In this document: positions 46,871 to 56,649 of the stretch, piece by piece
How the letters are laid out: every line of letters begins with the position of its first letter
How positions within the stretch are numbered: position 1 is the first letter of the stretch
Assembly (NCBI RefSeq): GCF_000167195.1
Contig: NZ_AADV02000002.1
Span: 338,269 to 402,268, forward strand
Length of the DNA: 64,000 bases
Direction of reading: 5' to 3'
Origin: Crocosphaera watsonii WH 8501
GTDB lineage: Bacteria > Cyanobacteriota > Cyanobacteriia > Cyanobacteriales > Microcystaceae
Notes under the pieces: model-generated
Seen by the model: only the letters and a program-made list of their open reading frames with translations
Database searches by the model: none
Told to the model about the DNA's origin: nothing
Program-made: the position numbers and the translations under genes

Positions 46871-47842
46871 TTACTTAGACATTTCTAACATTCTTTGAAT
46901 CGGTTTTAAGGCAGCTTGACGAATAGATTCATCCATGATAATTTCTGGCTGTTTATGCTTCATGGATAAATACAACTTTTCTAAGGTATTCAGACGCATA
47001 TGGGGGCATTCATTACAACTACAGTTATTCATAGCTGGTGCCGGAATAAACCGTTTACTTGGGGCTTCTTTTTGCATTTGATGGATAATACCTGGTTCCG
47101 TCGCTACAATAAAAGTGCCTTGAGAACTTTGCTGAGAATACTTTAATAAGGCTGTGGTAGAACCAATATATTTAGCATGGCGTAAAACCGTTTCTTCGCA
47201 CTCAGGATGGGCAATAATCTCCGCATTAGGATGTTCAATCTTTAGCTGAACAATTTTCTTTTCTGAGAATGTTTCATGGACAATACAACTGCCTTGCCAC
47301 AGGATTAAATCTCTTCCTGTTTGTTGGGCAACATACCGGCCTAAATTGCGATCTGGACCAAAAATAATAGGACGATCTTTCGGGAGTTGATTAACAATTT
47401 TAACCGCATTGGAACTGGTGCAGATAACATCACTCATAGCTTTGATATCTGCGGTACAATTAATATAAGATACAACAATAGCAGTGGGATGTTGCTCCTT
47501 AAACTCAGCAAACTCTTTCGGGGGGCAACTATCTGCTAAAGAACACCCGGCCTCTAGATCAGGTAATAAGACTAATTTATCAGGATTGAGAATTTTAGCA
47601 GTTTCTGCCATAAAGTGAACCCCCGCAAAGACAATCACTTCCTTATCAGTGGTGGCTGCTTGTTGAGAAAGTCCCAGAGAATCACCGATAAAGTCAGCAA
47701 TGTCTTGAATATCAGGATCTTGGTAATAATGAGCCAAAACTACCGCTTTTAACTCTCTTTTTAGCTCATCAATGGCACAAAATAAGTCTTTGGGAAGTGC
47801 GATCGCAGGTTGGGGTCGGGTCGGTCTAACAGTAGTGAACAC
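46871..47842 (-). CDS. nadA: Quinolinate synthase NadA
   Basis: Condenses iminoaspartate with dihydroxyacetone phosphate to quinolinate in de novo NAD synthesis, using a [4Fe-4S] cluster. Motifs are [53 protein letters not shown] (first cluster Cys), [31 protein letters not shown] and the C-terminal [11 protein letters not shown] prefer the GTG at 47842, which follows GGAGGAG by about 12 bases; a TTG at 47866 would add eight residues with no ribosome binding site. The product is 323 residues, the usual size. Confidence 0.93.
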   Translation of the reverse strand: MFTTVRPTRPQPAIALPKDLFCAIDELKRELKAVVLAHYYQDPDIQDIADFIGDSLGLSQQAATTDKEVIVFAGVHFMAETAKILNPDKLVLLPDLEAGCSLADSCPPKEFAEFKEQHPTAIVVSYINCTADIKAMSDVICTSSNAVKIVNQLPKDRPIIFGPDRNLGRYVAQQTGRDLILWQGSCIVHETFSEKKIVQLKIEHPNAEIIAHPECEETVLRHAKYIGSTTALLKYSQQSSQGTFIVATEPGIIHQMQKEAPSKRFIPAPAMNNCSCNECPHMRLNTLEKLYLSMKHKQPEIIMDESIRQAALKPIQRMLEMSK

Positions 47843-48033
47843 AGTGGTGAGGAACTCCTCCAACAATTATAGTTAATCTTACCATAACTATTATAACAAA
47901 GATTTTATTATACCATCTTATGTTTAAGGATAATAATGAATATTGTTAAGAAAACTACGGGTTTTCCCATAGATCGACGTTTTTATTATAATGCTACGAT
48001 TGAACCACTCCCTAACTCGTCATTTTATGTACC

Positions 48034-49080
48034 ATGAGCAATACTTTTAGAGAGTATGTTAAGAAAATCGGTAGTGGTGTTCATACAGGCAAAGACTTAA
48101 CCCGTGAAGAAGCTGCCGATGCCATGAAACTCATGCTCTTGGGAGAAGCAACCCCGGCCCAAATAGGGGCATTTTTAATCGTTCATCGCATCAAACGGCC
48201 AACCCCCGAAGAATTAGCAGGAATGTTGGATACTTATGCCGAGTTGGGACCAAAATTAGAGGTTGATAACCTCTCCTTTAATTACCCTGTAACAGTCTTG
48301 GGAACCCCTTACGATGGGAGGGCGCGTATTGCCCCTGTAACCGTACTCACGGCAATTATTTTAGCCACTGTGGGGGTTCCTGTGGTGCTGCATGGGGGGG
48401 AAAGAATGCCTACTAAGTATGGGGTTCCTTTAGTCACTCTTTGGCAAGGGTTAGGGGTTGATTTTTCTCGCTTTTCCCTGGAAGACAGTCAAAATATCCT
48501 AGAAAAAACTGGTTTAAGCTTTGTTTATCTCCCTAACCATTTTCCTCAAGCTCAGCAATTAATCACTTATCGGGAGCAAATTGGCAAACGTCCCCCTTTG
48601 TCTGCGTTAGAGTTAATGTGGTCTCCTTGTTCATCCCCAAAAGTTCATCTTATTTGTGGGTTTGTTCATCCTCCCACAGAAAACCTTTTTAGAGAAACTC
48701 TAAAACTAAGAAATTTTCACCATTTTACTACGGTTAAAGGGTTAGAAGGTAGTTGTGATTTACCCCAAAGTCGCACCGCTATTATTGGCATGAATCAACC
48801 CAATGATAACCCCAAATGGGAACGGTTATTTCTTCATCCCCAAGACTATCAATTTAAGGGTAAAGATGTACCTCTGGAGTCCACAGAAGAACTTTTAAAA
48901 CAGATGCAGCAAGTCTTAGAAGGGGAAAATAACCCTTTGATGTCTTTAGCTATTTATAACGGTGGGTTTTATCTTTGGCGTTGTGGGGTTTGTAATGATT
49001 TAAAAACAGGTTTCGATGAAGCCAAAACTTTGTTAACCAGTGGCAAAGTTAGACAAAAGTTACAAGAGATTCAAGGCTAA
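48034..49080 (+). CDS. Anthranilate phosphoribosyltransferase-family protein (TrpD2-like)
   Basis: A 348-residue member of the nucleoside phosphorylase/TrpD superfamily. It shows LTREEAADAMKLMLLGEATPAQIGAFLI, GTPYDGRARIAPVTVLTAIILA and VVLHGGERMPTKYG in place of the TrpD PRPP-binding GTGGD and related loops. The catalytic pocket differs from true TrpD, as in TrpD2 proteins whose substrate is unresolved (some bind nucleic acid). Start at ATG 48034. Confidence 0.75.
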   Translation: MSNTFREYVKKIGSGVHTGKDLTREEAADAMKLMLLGEATPAQIGAFLIVHRIKRPTPEELAGMLDTYAELGPKLEVDNLSFNYPVTVLGTPYDGRARIAPVTVLTAIILATVGVPVVLHGGERMPTKYGVPLVTLWQGLGVDFSRFSLEDSQNILEKTGLSFVYLPNHFPQAQQLITYREQIGKRPPLSALELMWSPCSSPKVHLICGFVHPPTENLFRETLKLRNFHHFTTVKGLEGSCDLPQSRTAIIGMNQPNDNPKWERLFLHPQDYQFKGKDVPLESTEELLKQMQQVLEGENNPLMSLAIYNGGFYLWRCGVCNDLKTGFDEAKTLLTSGKVRQKLQEIQG

Positions 49081-49213
49081 CTCTATGAACAATTGAGCTT
49101 GTCACAAAATCTAAGCTAAAATCGAATAATCTTATCAGTTGATACTTCCCTAATGAAAATCTATCTTACCCAACAACAGGAAAGTATAATTAAACATATT
49201 ATTTTAATATATG

Positions 49214-49852
49214 TTAACTTAAAGCTGTTAGCCACTGCTTCAGATGGCGAATAGCTGCACTGGTATTGCGTTGATAGGCAATTTCCCAACATTGTGCTAC
49301 CACATCAGCAAGATTTATCTCTGGGAAATACTGACTCTGTAATTTAGCACAATAGTTATTGTCCTGAAGTTGATAAATAAACAGTTGCTGCTTACGAAAT
49401 AACCAGACTTCCGGGACTTGGTAAGGGAGATAGTCCATTACTTCAGAATAGCTGGTAACATCAATTTCTAGCACTAAGTCTGGGGGGGGATCGTTACGCC
49501 AATCAATGCGTTCCTTGCCCGAAATTTCTTGCCAATGGTTAATATAAAAGCAATAGTCTGGTTCAATGCCGCTTTCCTCTGGTAGTTGCATGGTAACAGG
49601 GGTAAAAGCATCGTATTCACGTCCAGAGTGATCGAGAAGAACTTTGATAATATCGGCAATTAAACTTGCTTCTCGTCCATGCTTTGGCAACGGTGACATT
49701 AATAGAACTTCTCCACAACGGTACTTAATCCGAGGAATTGAACCATCCCCTCTGCGATCGCATAAACCTTGATAGTCTTGCCAAGTAGCAGGTGATTTAA
49801 CAACTGTTCCGGCTGATAAATATATTTTTTCGGGGGAAATTACTGTTAACAT
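49214..49852 (-). CDS. Uma2-family (DUF820) endonuclease-like protein
   Basis: A 212-residue protein with the DUF820 pattern: PRIKYRCGEVLLMSPLPKHGREASLI, GIEPDYCFYI, PPPDLVLEIDVTSYS and YLPYQVPEVWLF. The D..E.D arrangement is that of the PD-(D/E)XK-like Uma2 fold. The family is highly amplified in cyanobacteria and without a known substrate. It stands alone, 50 bases beyond smpB on the same strand. Confidence 0.8.
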   Translation of the reverse strand: MLTVISPEKIYLSAGTVVKSPATWQDYQGLCDRRGDGSIPRIKYRCGEVLLMSPLPKHGREASLIADIIKVLLDHSGREYDAFTPVTMQLPEESGIEPDYCFYINHWQEISGKERIDWRNDPPPDLVLEIDVTSYSEVMDYLPYQVPEVWLFRKQQLFIYQLQDNNYCAKLQSQYFPEINLADVVAQCWEIAYQRNTSAAIRHLKQWLTALS

Positions 49853-49902
49853 ATAATTCGGGAATATATTAATATCTTTATGAAAATTTTAGTCAAACTA
49901 CA

Positions 49903-50370
49903 TCAGTAACGCTTCATTGCCCGTGACATTTCTCGTTGATCTTGACGACGTTTCACCGTTTCTCGTTTATCATGAAGTTTCTTCCCTTTTCCGAGGCCAA
50001 TGCCCACCTTAACCCGACTGCCTTTAAAATAGAGTTTGAGTGGCACTAAAGTTAAGCCTTTTTGTTCAATTTTACCGATTAGTTGATTAATCTCTTTGCG
50101 ATGAAGCAACAATTTACGGGTGCGCTTCGGTTCGTGGTTAAAATATTGACTACTGCCTTGATAGGGGGAGATATGAACATTAGTCAACCAAGCCTCACCA
50201 TCTTTGATGAAGGCATAACCATCGGCTAAGTTAACCCTTCCGGCACGAATGGACTTAACTTCCGTTCCCACCAGTTCAATTCCCGCTTCATAAGTCTCTA
50301 AAATTTCATAGAGAAAGCGAGCCTTACGATTGTCACTAATAATTTTCGTAGCTTTATTTTCATTTCCCAT
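49903..50370 (-). CDS. smpB: SsrA-binding protein SmpB
   Basis: The 155-residue partner of tmRNA in ribosome rescue. It has the beta-barrel motifs NRKARFLYEILETYEAGIELVGTEVKSIRAGRVNLADGYA, HISPYQ and RKLLLHRKEINQLIGK, VPLKLYF, GLGKGKKLHDKRETVKRRQDQRE and a basic C-terminal tail that inserts into the decoding centre. The ATG at 50370 is conserved in position. Confidence 0.95.
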   Translation of the reverse strand: MGNENKATKIISDNRKARFLYEILETYEAGIELVGTEVKSIRAGRVNLADGYAFIKDGEAWLTNVHISPYQGSSQYFNHEPKRTRKLLLHRKEINQLIGKIEQKGLTLVPLKLYFKGSRVKVGIGLGKGKKLHDKRETVKRRQDQREMSRAMKRY

Positions 50371-50454
50371 AGCCTTTCTAGGCTAACACTTTCTTTTACT
50401 TTTAGCAAGATGAATTAAAGCCCCTAAGAAATAGAGGCTCAAAACCCTTATGTA

Positions 50455-51075
50455 TTAGTCAATAAGAGCGTTTAACAAGACATCGGTTAAGGGCATCCCG
50501 TTCATATCATCAACGGTGACCGTATCAACGATATCAAACTTAGCTCCAACTCCCTCAAGATCATCATCTAAGGCTTTAAAGAAACGAGTTGCCTCTTTAT
50601 CCGTTCCCACTTGGATAAAGGAAATACCTAACTCATCTTCTCGGTCAACTTTCTGAGCGGCATCCATGATCAGATTGATCACCGCTTTGCGATCGGTGGG
50701 TTCTCCATCTGTAATAATCAGAAAAGTCTCTCCATTGACTTTTGCTGTCCCGGCTTCTTTGCGTTTGAAATAGTCATCAAAAGCATCTTGAAGAACCGTG
50801 GCTAAGTCCGTTTGTCCCATGGGTTGATTTTCTTCGTAAACTTTTGTCACCTTACCTGATGTGACGTTATCGTAGCGTTTGAATGCGCCAGAAAATACAT
50901 AGACTGTAATCCCATCAGGATCAATTTCTTCGCACTTTTGTGCTAAGGCCAGGGTTGACTCCTGGGCAATTTGCCAACGGGTTTTACCATCAGGATCATC
51001 AGACGTAGCCATACTACTGCTTTTGTCGATCATCAGGGTATAGTCCCGATTTTCGATACTTGAGTTTCCTGACAT
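50455..51075 (-). CDS. VWA-domain protein
   Basis: A 206-residue protein consisting of one von Willebrand factor A domain. The MIDAS motif DKSSSM (DxSxS) is near residue 18, TDLATVL supplies the conserved Thr, and ITDGEPTDR the second Asp. No signal peptide or membrane segment is present, so it is cytoplasmic. Related cyanobacterial and TerY-like VWA proteins act as adaptors or chaperone partners; no AAA+ or kinase partner is adjacent here. Confidence 0.85.
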   Translation of the reverse strand: MSGNSSIENRDYTLMIDKSSSMATSDDPDGKTRWQIAQESTLALAQKCEEIDPDGITVYVFSGAFKRYDNVTSGKVTKVYEENQPMGQTDLATVLQDAFDDYFKRKEAGTAKVNGETFLIITDGEPTDRKAVINLIMDAAQKVDREDELGISFIQVGTDKEATRFFKALDDDLEGVGAKFDIVDTVTVDDMNGMPLTDVLLNALID

Positions 51076-51343
51076 ATCAGAAACAACCTCCTAAGTTTAT
51101 ATAAAAACATCATGATTACTCTGTCTAGCCTATATGACCTTTGAGAATTGCCCTAAAATATCCTGATTTTCATCATAATTCAAGAGACTCTTGACTTATC
51201 TTGGTTAAGAATCGTTGACATAACCCGATCAAATTGTAAAGTCATATTGCGATAGTGTATAAAAATCTTTAAATATGGTTGTTGCTCCCATAATTGTTAT
51301 TAACCTAGAACATCATAAGCCGATCATTGTGGAAATTTTTATA

Positions 51344-51664
51344 ATGGACAAAGAATCTCAAAAATACCGTTTGGTTTGTACGTTAACTTTTGGAGATGTT
51401 TACGGTCAAATTATTGTTTGGTTAATCGTTATTTTCTTGACTTTAGCCAGTGCGCTTGGGTTATGGAGTAGCACTCGTCAAATTTACGCCTTGGCTGTTG
51501 TGGGTTTAGTGCTAGTCTTGTCTTTACCTTTCTTATTGTTTGCTTTCGTGACAACCCTACTCAACCATATTGAGTTTAAGCCCCTCGAAGCAACAGAAAC
51601 CACCAGTTCTTCTTCTCGTAGAACCGTTAAGGCCAGCCAGAAAACTGCTGAAGCAACCAGTTAA
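51344..51664 (+). CDS. Small membrane protein, hypothetical
   Basis: From the ATG at 51344 (MDKESQKYRLVCTLTFGD) 106 residues; an in-frame ATG at 51275 would add 23 residues. Two membrane helices (about 21-41, IIVWLIVIFLTLASALGLW, and 50-74) and a Ser/Thr-rich basic tail (TTSSSSRRTVKASQKT). I do not recognise the family. A strong hairpin terminator follows directly. Confidence 0.55.
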   Translation: MDKESQKYRLVCTLTFGDVYGQIIVWLIVIFLTLASALGLWSSTRQIYALAVVGLVLVLSLPFLLFAFVTTLLNHIEFKPLEATETTSSSSRRTVKASQKTAEATS

Positions 51665-51671
51665 TGTACTC

Positions 51672-51701
51672 AGGGTTAAGGAGCCTATTTCCCTTAACCC
51701 T
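51672..51701 (+). terminator. Terminator hairpin
   Basis: A perfect 10-bp stem AGGGTTAAGG/CCTTAACCCT with a 10-base loop lies 8 bases after the preceding stop; TTTTTGTTT follows after AGACCTAAAA. Confidence 0.75.
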
Positions 51702-52030
51702 CAGACCTAAAATTTTTGTTTATTTTTATTTAGTTTCCTCTCAACCTTAGACATAATTGAGTTAATGATGATTCAAGATAACAGAGAGTTGAGTTAACTG
51801 GTAGTTGAGGGATTATTGTATTTTTTGACCTCTTTGGTTATTACTCGACATTTCTAAAAAACTTTAGGGTTTTGTCTGCTTTTTATGACTCGTTTTCATG
51901 AACAGTAAAAGCTTATGTTTTGCTTGATCAAAATAAACTAACCACTCTTACTCTTAGCTCCATTAATGGTGGGCTACAGAAGTAATATTTTTGAAGACTT
52001 CTACCAATAACTGGGGTAAAAATAACCAAT
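51702..52030. other. Intergenic region without recognised gene
   Basis: AT-rich sequence upstream of the small exported protein. No repeat or open frame of note; it presumably holds the promoter of the next gene. Confidence 0.4.
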
Positions 52031-52390
52031 ATGTTTAATACTTTAGCACATTTTTCTCGGATTGCGATCGGCTGTTTAACTTTGGGTCTCAGTACCATAG
52101 TTGTCGCAACACCGATCCATGCAGAAACGGAGATTATTACTGATCCTAAACCTTTAGAAACCTACACAGGAACTCTAGAAGATTTAGATGGAACAGAATC
52201 AAGAAACCGAGTTGAAAGTTTGGCTGATGAAGGAGAACATTCTCCTAACGTTGACATTCCTTCTCTAGAACCCGAACAGAACTCCTTTGAAGCTAAAACT
52301 GAGGCTCTTAATTCAACTTTAGAAGACCATGACTATACGTTAGGAGATGTGAAAAGGCCAACCTATCGGGTTCCCTTAATTAACTTCTAA
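52031..52390 (+). CDS. Small exported protein, hypothetical
   Basis: A 119-residue protein with a clear signal peptide (SRIAIGCLTLGLSTIVVATPIHA, cleavage expected after HA at about 31-33). The mature part is acidic and low in hydrophobic residues (ETEIITDPKPLETYTGTLEDLDGTES, split here). It is not recognised. A hairpin at 52418-52453 separates it from the convergent aquaporin fragment. Confidence 0.55.
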   Translation: MFNTLAHFSRIAIGCLTLGLSTIVVATPIHAETEIITDPKPLETYTGTLEDLDGTESRNRVESLADEGEHSPNVDIPSLEPEQNSFEAKTEALNSTLEDHDYTLGDVKRPTYRVPLINF

Positions 52391-52417
52391 ATATCTGAGA
52401 GTCAATATTACTTTTGG

Positions 52418-52453
52418 GGCAACAGTGATCAGTTTAACGATCAAACTGTTGCC
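52418..52453. terminator. Bidirectional hairpin terminator
   Basis: GGCAACAGT pairs with ACTGTTGCC, with nested GATCAGTTT/AAACTGATC-like pairing inside, between the convergent small exported gene and the aquaporin fragment. Confidence 0.6.
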
Positions 52454-52481
52454 TATTCTATTGTTGAAAACCAAGACAAAA

Positions 52482-52769
52482 TTATTGTTTAAGTGCTGGT
52501 TCTATGGGTTCCAAAGGCTGTGTTTCTTTGGCTGTTTCAAAGAAATTTGCATAAACCCATCCTCCTAAAACACCCCCAATAATAGGAGCAAGCCAAAATA
52601 ACCATAACTGAGCAATGATTTCTACATTGCCACAAAATAGGGCTACTCCTGTACTTCTAGCAGGGTTAACAGAAGTATTGGTCACGGGAATACTGATTAA
52701 GTGAATTAAGGTTAGGTGATTTCCGAGAAAGCTTTTCCCATAGGGGGTAATCGCTTGGACTAAAGGCTT
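52482..52769 (-). pseudogene. Aquaporin (AqpZ-like), C-terminal fragment
   Basis: The frame is open on the minus strand from 52769 and reads [20 protein letters not shown], then [26 protein letters not shown] and a last helix [26 protein letters not shown]. The second NPA box (NPARS) identifies an MIP-family water channel. The N-terminal four helices and the first NPA are absent; the break at about 52769 coincides with the border of the ISAzo13-type element. The first 56 bases of the fragment are duplicated in inverted orientation at 55212-55267. Confidence 0.85.
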
Positions 52770-52897
52770 TCAAGAAATAAAAGGAACAGAGAGTTAGCGG
52801 ATCTTGGTACACAACTTTAAAATTTCATAATTGGCTTGTCTGAAAAAACAGAAGAAATAGATTAAAATGAAGAGGTAAAAAGATTAGAGAGAGTAAA

Positions 52898-54108
52898 TTG
52901 AAGCTAAAACAGACAAATCATCCCTTAACCCCGTCGATGGTCGATGATTTACGTTTAGCAGCCTCAAAAATGACGGGAGCAGAGCGTCGTTCATTTCAAG
53001 CTGAAATGTGTCTCAAGTATTGTGGAGGAAGTGCCAGACAAACCGAAATCGTGTTTGGTTGGGGGAGAAAAAATGTTCAACTTGGATTACATGAAAAACG
53101 AACTGGGATAGTGTGTTTAGGATTACAATCAGTCAATAGTGGATGTAAAAAATGGGAGGAAAGATACCCAATAGTTGCCCAATCATTGAAAGAAATAGCC
53201 GAAGCTCACGCACAACAAAGCCCCACATTTAATAACCCCATTGCCTATACAAGATTAACGGCGGCTGAAGCCATTAAACAATTAAGAAATCTAGGATATA
53301 ATGGAGAGGAGGTTCCTGCTGCTTCGACAATGGCAGATATTTTAAATCGTTTGGGCTATCGATTAAGAAAAGTGGTAAAAGCTAAACCTAAAAAAAAATC
53401 TCGGAGACGGACGCTATCTTCGAGAATATAGAGAAAAAAGATAGAAAAAAAGACCCTTCTGTAAAACGTTTAAGTATGGATTGTAAAGCAACTGTGGAAA
53501 TAGGAGAATATTCACGTGGCGGACAAACCAGAGGTTATAATCAAGCTCAAGATCATGATATGGGAACTAAAGAAAAATACGTTCCTTGTGGGATTGTAGA
53601 TGAAGAGACAGGGCAACTTTATGTAACTTTTGGAAGTTCTTATAAAACGAGTGATTTCATGGTAGATAACTTGGAGCAATGGTGGACAAGTCTGAGTATA
53701 ACTGAAAAGCAGCAACTAGAGAACATCCAAATTAAAGTTGATAATGGAGCAGAAAATAGTGGAATAAGAAGGCAATTTTTGAAGAGAATGGTAGAGTTTG
53801 CCGACCAAACTAAGAAATCTATTCAATTACTATATTTTCCTCCTTATCACAGTAAATATAATCCCATAGAAAGATGTTGGGGAATTTTAGAGAGGCATTG
53901 GAACGGAACACTTCTGAGAAATGCTCAAACGATGTTAGCTTGGGTAAAAACTATGACATGGAAAGGCTTAAATCCGATAGTTAAGTTAAGTAAAAAAGTT
54001 TATCAAAAAGGCATTTCTTTAACGAAAAAAGAGATGAAGGAAATTGAGAAACGTTTAGAACGTAATCCTCACTTACCTAAATGGGATATTTTGATTAGAC
54101 CCAGTTAG
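52898..54108 (+). CDS. ISAzo13-family transposase, copy A, frame broken at A9
   Basis: Frame 1 (52898-53431, TTG start) carries the N-terminal helix-turn-helix part: RLAASKMTGAERRSFQAEM, YCGGSARQTEIVFGWGRKNV, AYTRLTAAEAIKQL and LNRLGYRLRKVVKAKPKKK. Frame 2 holds the DDE core: MDCKATVEIGEYSRGGQTRG, IKVDNGAENSGIRRQFL, LLYFPPYHSKYNPIERCWGILERHWNG. They meet at an A9 run (53390-53398); A10 would give KKKISETDAIFENIEKKD. The second copy has the same A9, so transcriptional slippage is possible. Downstream are about 100 bases and a hairpin to the likely IS end. Confidence 0.82.
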
Positions 54109-54213
54109 TCTAAAAAGTTAATAAGAGTGTAAAATTAAGTGAATTTCCTTTTTAAAAATAGTCAAAGCTAATTTAAAAGTTAGCGTATTTCTTTCTTTTA
54201 GATAGGGAGGTTT

Positions 54214-54240
54214 TTGTTCGCGGAAAGTATCCGCGAACAA
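54214..54240. terminator. Perfect hairpin near the ISAzo13-type right end
   Basis: TTGTTCGCGGA/TCCGCGAACAA, 11-bp perfect stem with a 5-base loop, followed by CTTTTTATTTTT. It is either a terminator or part of the element end. Confidence 0.6.
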
Positions 54241-54327
54241 CTTTTTATTTTTCCCTTTTCGCTTATTTGAGATGTTCTACAAACAGATTCTGAGAATGGG
54301 TGGGAAACTTTTTCTTGGAAATCACCT

Positions 54328-55083
54328 CACTCGTTTTATAAGAACTTCCAAAAGTTACATAAAGTTGCCCTGTATCTTCATCTACAATCCCACAAGGAAC
54401 GTATTTTTCTTTAGTTCCCATATCATGATCTTGAGCTTGATTATAACCTCTGGTTTGTCCGCCACGTGAATATTCTCCTATTTCCACAGTTGCTTTACAA
54501 TCCATACTTAAACGTTTCACAGAAGGGTCTTTTTTTCTATCTTTTTTCTCTATATTCTCGAAGATAGCGTCCGTCTCCGAGATTTTTTTTTAGGTTTAGC
54601 TTTTACCACTTTTCTTAATCGATAGCCCAAACGATTTAAAATATCTGCCATTGTCGAAGCAGCAGGAACCTCCTCTCCATTATATCCTAGATTTCTTAAT
54701 TGTTTAATGGCTTCAGCCGCCGTTAATCTTGTATAGGCAATGGGGTTATTAAATGTGGGGTTTTGTTGTGCGTGAGCTTCGGCTATTTCTTTCAATGATT
54801 GGGCAACTATTGGGTATCTTTCCTCCCATTTTTTACATCCACTATTGACTGATTGTAATCCTAAACACACTATCCCAGTTCGTTTTTCATGTAATCCAAG
54901 TTGAACATTTTTTCTCCCCCAACCAAACACGATTTCGGTTTGTCTGGCACTTCCTCCACAATACTTGAGACACATTTCAGCTTGAAATGAACGACGCTCT
55001 GCTCCCGTCATTTTTGAGGCTGCTAAACGTAAATCATCGACCATCGACGGGGTTAAGGGATGATTTGTCTGTTTTAGCTTCAA
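54328..55083 (-). pseudogene. ISAzo13-family transposase, copy B, 3'-truncated
   Basis: Same protein as copy A in reverse orientation, with the same A9 break (54583-54591) and at least one substitution (QNPTF for QSPTF). It stops at 54328 after SYKTSE, where the sequence changes to AGGTGATTTCCAAGAAAAAG, similar to the aquaporin sequence AGGTGATTTCCGAGAAAG. The catalytic C-terminal half is missing, so it is inactive. Confidence 0.85.
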
Positions 55084-55268
55084 TTTACTCTCTCTAATCT
55101 TTTTACCTCTTCATTTTAATCTATTTCTTCTGTTTTTTCAGACAAGCCAATTATGAAATTTTAAAGTTGTGTACCAAGATCTGCTAACTCTCTGTTCCTT
55201 TTATTTCTTGAAAGCCTTTAGTCCAAGCGATTACCCCCTATGGGAAAAGCTTTCTCGGAAATCACCTT

Positions 55269-56105
55269 AGTGTCTCAGCTTTGAATGCTAATAATGAGAA
55301 AGCTTTTTACTCCAATTATGGGGTAGGTGTGGATATTTCCGCACCAGGAGGAGGACAAGATAAAAAGATCCTTCAAGAAACCATTGATCCTAGTAGTGGA
55401 CAGGCAAAAATGGCCGGTTTTATGGGAACCAGTATGGCCTCTCCCCACGTTGCAGGAGTTGCTGCCTTAATTCGTTCTACTGGTGTTAAAGATCCTGAGA
55501 AAATTCGCAAGATTTTAGAAGAGTCTGCCAGAGAAGTTGAGAACGATAAATTAAACTATTATGGTTTCGGTCAATTAGACGCAGAAGCAGCCATAAAGTT
55601 AGCCAAAAAAGGACAGTTTCCCCTTCGTCTTGATCACGACTTATTAATGAAACTGTTAATGTTAGCAGTAGCCTATGTTTTTACCGCATTGTTTAGTAAA
55701 TCTATTCGTTTTACAGCCCTTTTTCATCTAGGAATCGTCTTAGGAAGTTGTGGCTTTTTCTTGTTAAAACTGGTGGACATTTTCGATGTTCCTCAATGGC
55801 CCCTAAGATTAGTCAGTAGTCCTTTAGGACAATGGGGAAATGCGATTCAAGGTAGTGTAGATATCAATCCCATTTTTGCTAGTGTACTGATTCCTTTTTG
55901 TTTGATGGCATTACTATTAGGAAACAGAGATGCAAAATGGTTGGCAGTAGGGACAAGCATCGGAATGGCAGGATTTTTAACCGTGACCATCTTCACTTCT
56001 CCCGATCTTTGGTTATTAAGTTCCGGTTTAGTGTCTCAAATATTTTTAGGGGTTAATGCTTTACTTTGTTTAGCTTTAGTGAATTTATCCTTAAAAGAAA
56101 GCTAA
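55269..56105 (+). pseudogene. Subtilisin-like serine protease (S8), C-terminal fragment with membrane domain
   Basis: The fragment starts at the border of the inverted repeat and reads SVSALNANNEKAFYSNYGVG, VDISAPGGG and the catalytic-Ser segment GTSMASPHVAGVAALIRSTG. The Asp and His parts of the triad are missing. After the protease core comes a C-terminal region with five or six membrane helices (from about residue 120: LMKLLMLAVAYVFTALFS, FHLGIVLGSCGFFLLKLV, ASVLIPFCLMALLLG). A membrane-anchored subtilase is implied for the intact gene. It has no start of its own and is taken as inactive. Confidence 0.85.
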
Positions 56106-56331
56106 TTATTTAATGAAGAGAAAATCTGCGATCGCATTTTTTATGTTGTAGGGTGGGCAATGCCCACCGACAGTAACTATTTCTCAACTAAAGTAGGCGA
56201 TCGCATTTTGCAATTAGGTTTTCATTGACAGAAAATGTTATATATTTCCCACAATTTGGGCATATTAACAATAATGAAATTTTTCAGTGATTGAGATTTT
56301 AAGTGATCTAGAATACATAGGATACAAAATT
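56106..56331. other. Intergenic with GTAGGGTGGGCA hairpin
   Basis: GTAGGGTGGGCAATGCCCACC (56148-56168) is a compact relative of the 109-bp array hairpin, with HIP1-like GCGATCGC-type sites on both sides. No gene was seen. Confidence 0.5.
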
Positions 56332-56473
56332 ATGGCATTACACTCTTTAAATACTCTTCTTACTTTTCCTGAACAAGTTGCCTGGTAGGGATTAGATGAC
56401 AATCAGGGTTTAGTAGCACTGGATATAATTGGTACAAATGATGGTAGCTTAGTCAACGCTCCCACTTGGAATA
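56332..56473 (+). pseudogene. Remnant of a LamG/concanavalin-like domain protein
   Basis: From the ATG at 56332 the frame reads MALHSLNTLLTFPEQVAW, an in-frame TAG, then GLDDNQGLVALDIIGTNDGS and LVNAPTW. The LVALDIIGTNDGSLVNAPTW pattern is typical of the first strands of LamG-like domains. It is cut at 56474 by the small inverted-repeat element. Only about 47 codons remain. Confidence 0.5.
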
Positions 56474-56649
56474 CCCGCATTTCTCACAAATTCTGCGATC
56501 GCTAAACTTCAAACCATTATGTAGTCTGAGTTTAACCTTGATTTGAGGGGCGAGTAAAAAATAACAGTGTGCCATTTTAAGCGATCGCTTGAAAAATAAG
56601 CCACATCTAACCTCTAGCTGATTACTGATCAGTTTGTGAGAAATGCGGG
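56474..56649. mobile_element. 176-bp non-autonomous element with IS1380-type ends
   Basis: Perfect 17-bp terminal inverted repeats CCCGCATTTCTCACAAA/TTTGTGAGAAATGCGGG. Both ends resemble the right end of the IS1380 copies (TTTGTGAGAAATCCGGG). It contains no open frame and includes a GCGATCGC site. Its right end abuts the truncated IS1380 copy 2 directly. Confidence 0.7.

Larger units (their letters stand above)
52714..55267. repeat. Large inverted repeat: two 940-bp arms around a 674-bp spacer
   Basis: Arm 1 (52714-53653) and arm 2 (54328-55267) are reverse complements with only about three differences noticed by eye (near 52799, 53219 and 53606 in arm 1). Each arm holds about 56 bp of aquaporin coding sequence, the left end of an ISAzo13-type element and its transposase up to the TTCTTATAAAACGAGTG segment. 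Host DNA inside the repeat means this is not just two independent IS insertions. Confidence 0.9.

Noticed and set aside
54272-54469. Plus-strand frame MFYKQILRMGGKLFLGNHL as a gene
   Set aside because: Only its first 18 codons lie outside the IS copy and these resemble an aquaporin fragment; the rest is antisense transposase.
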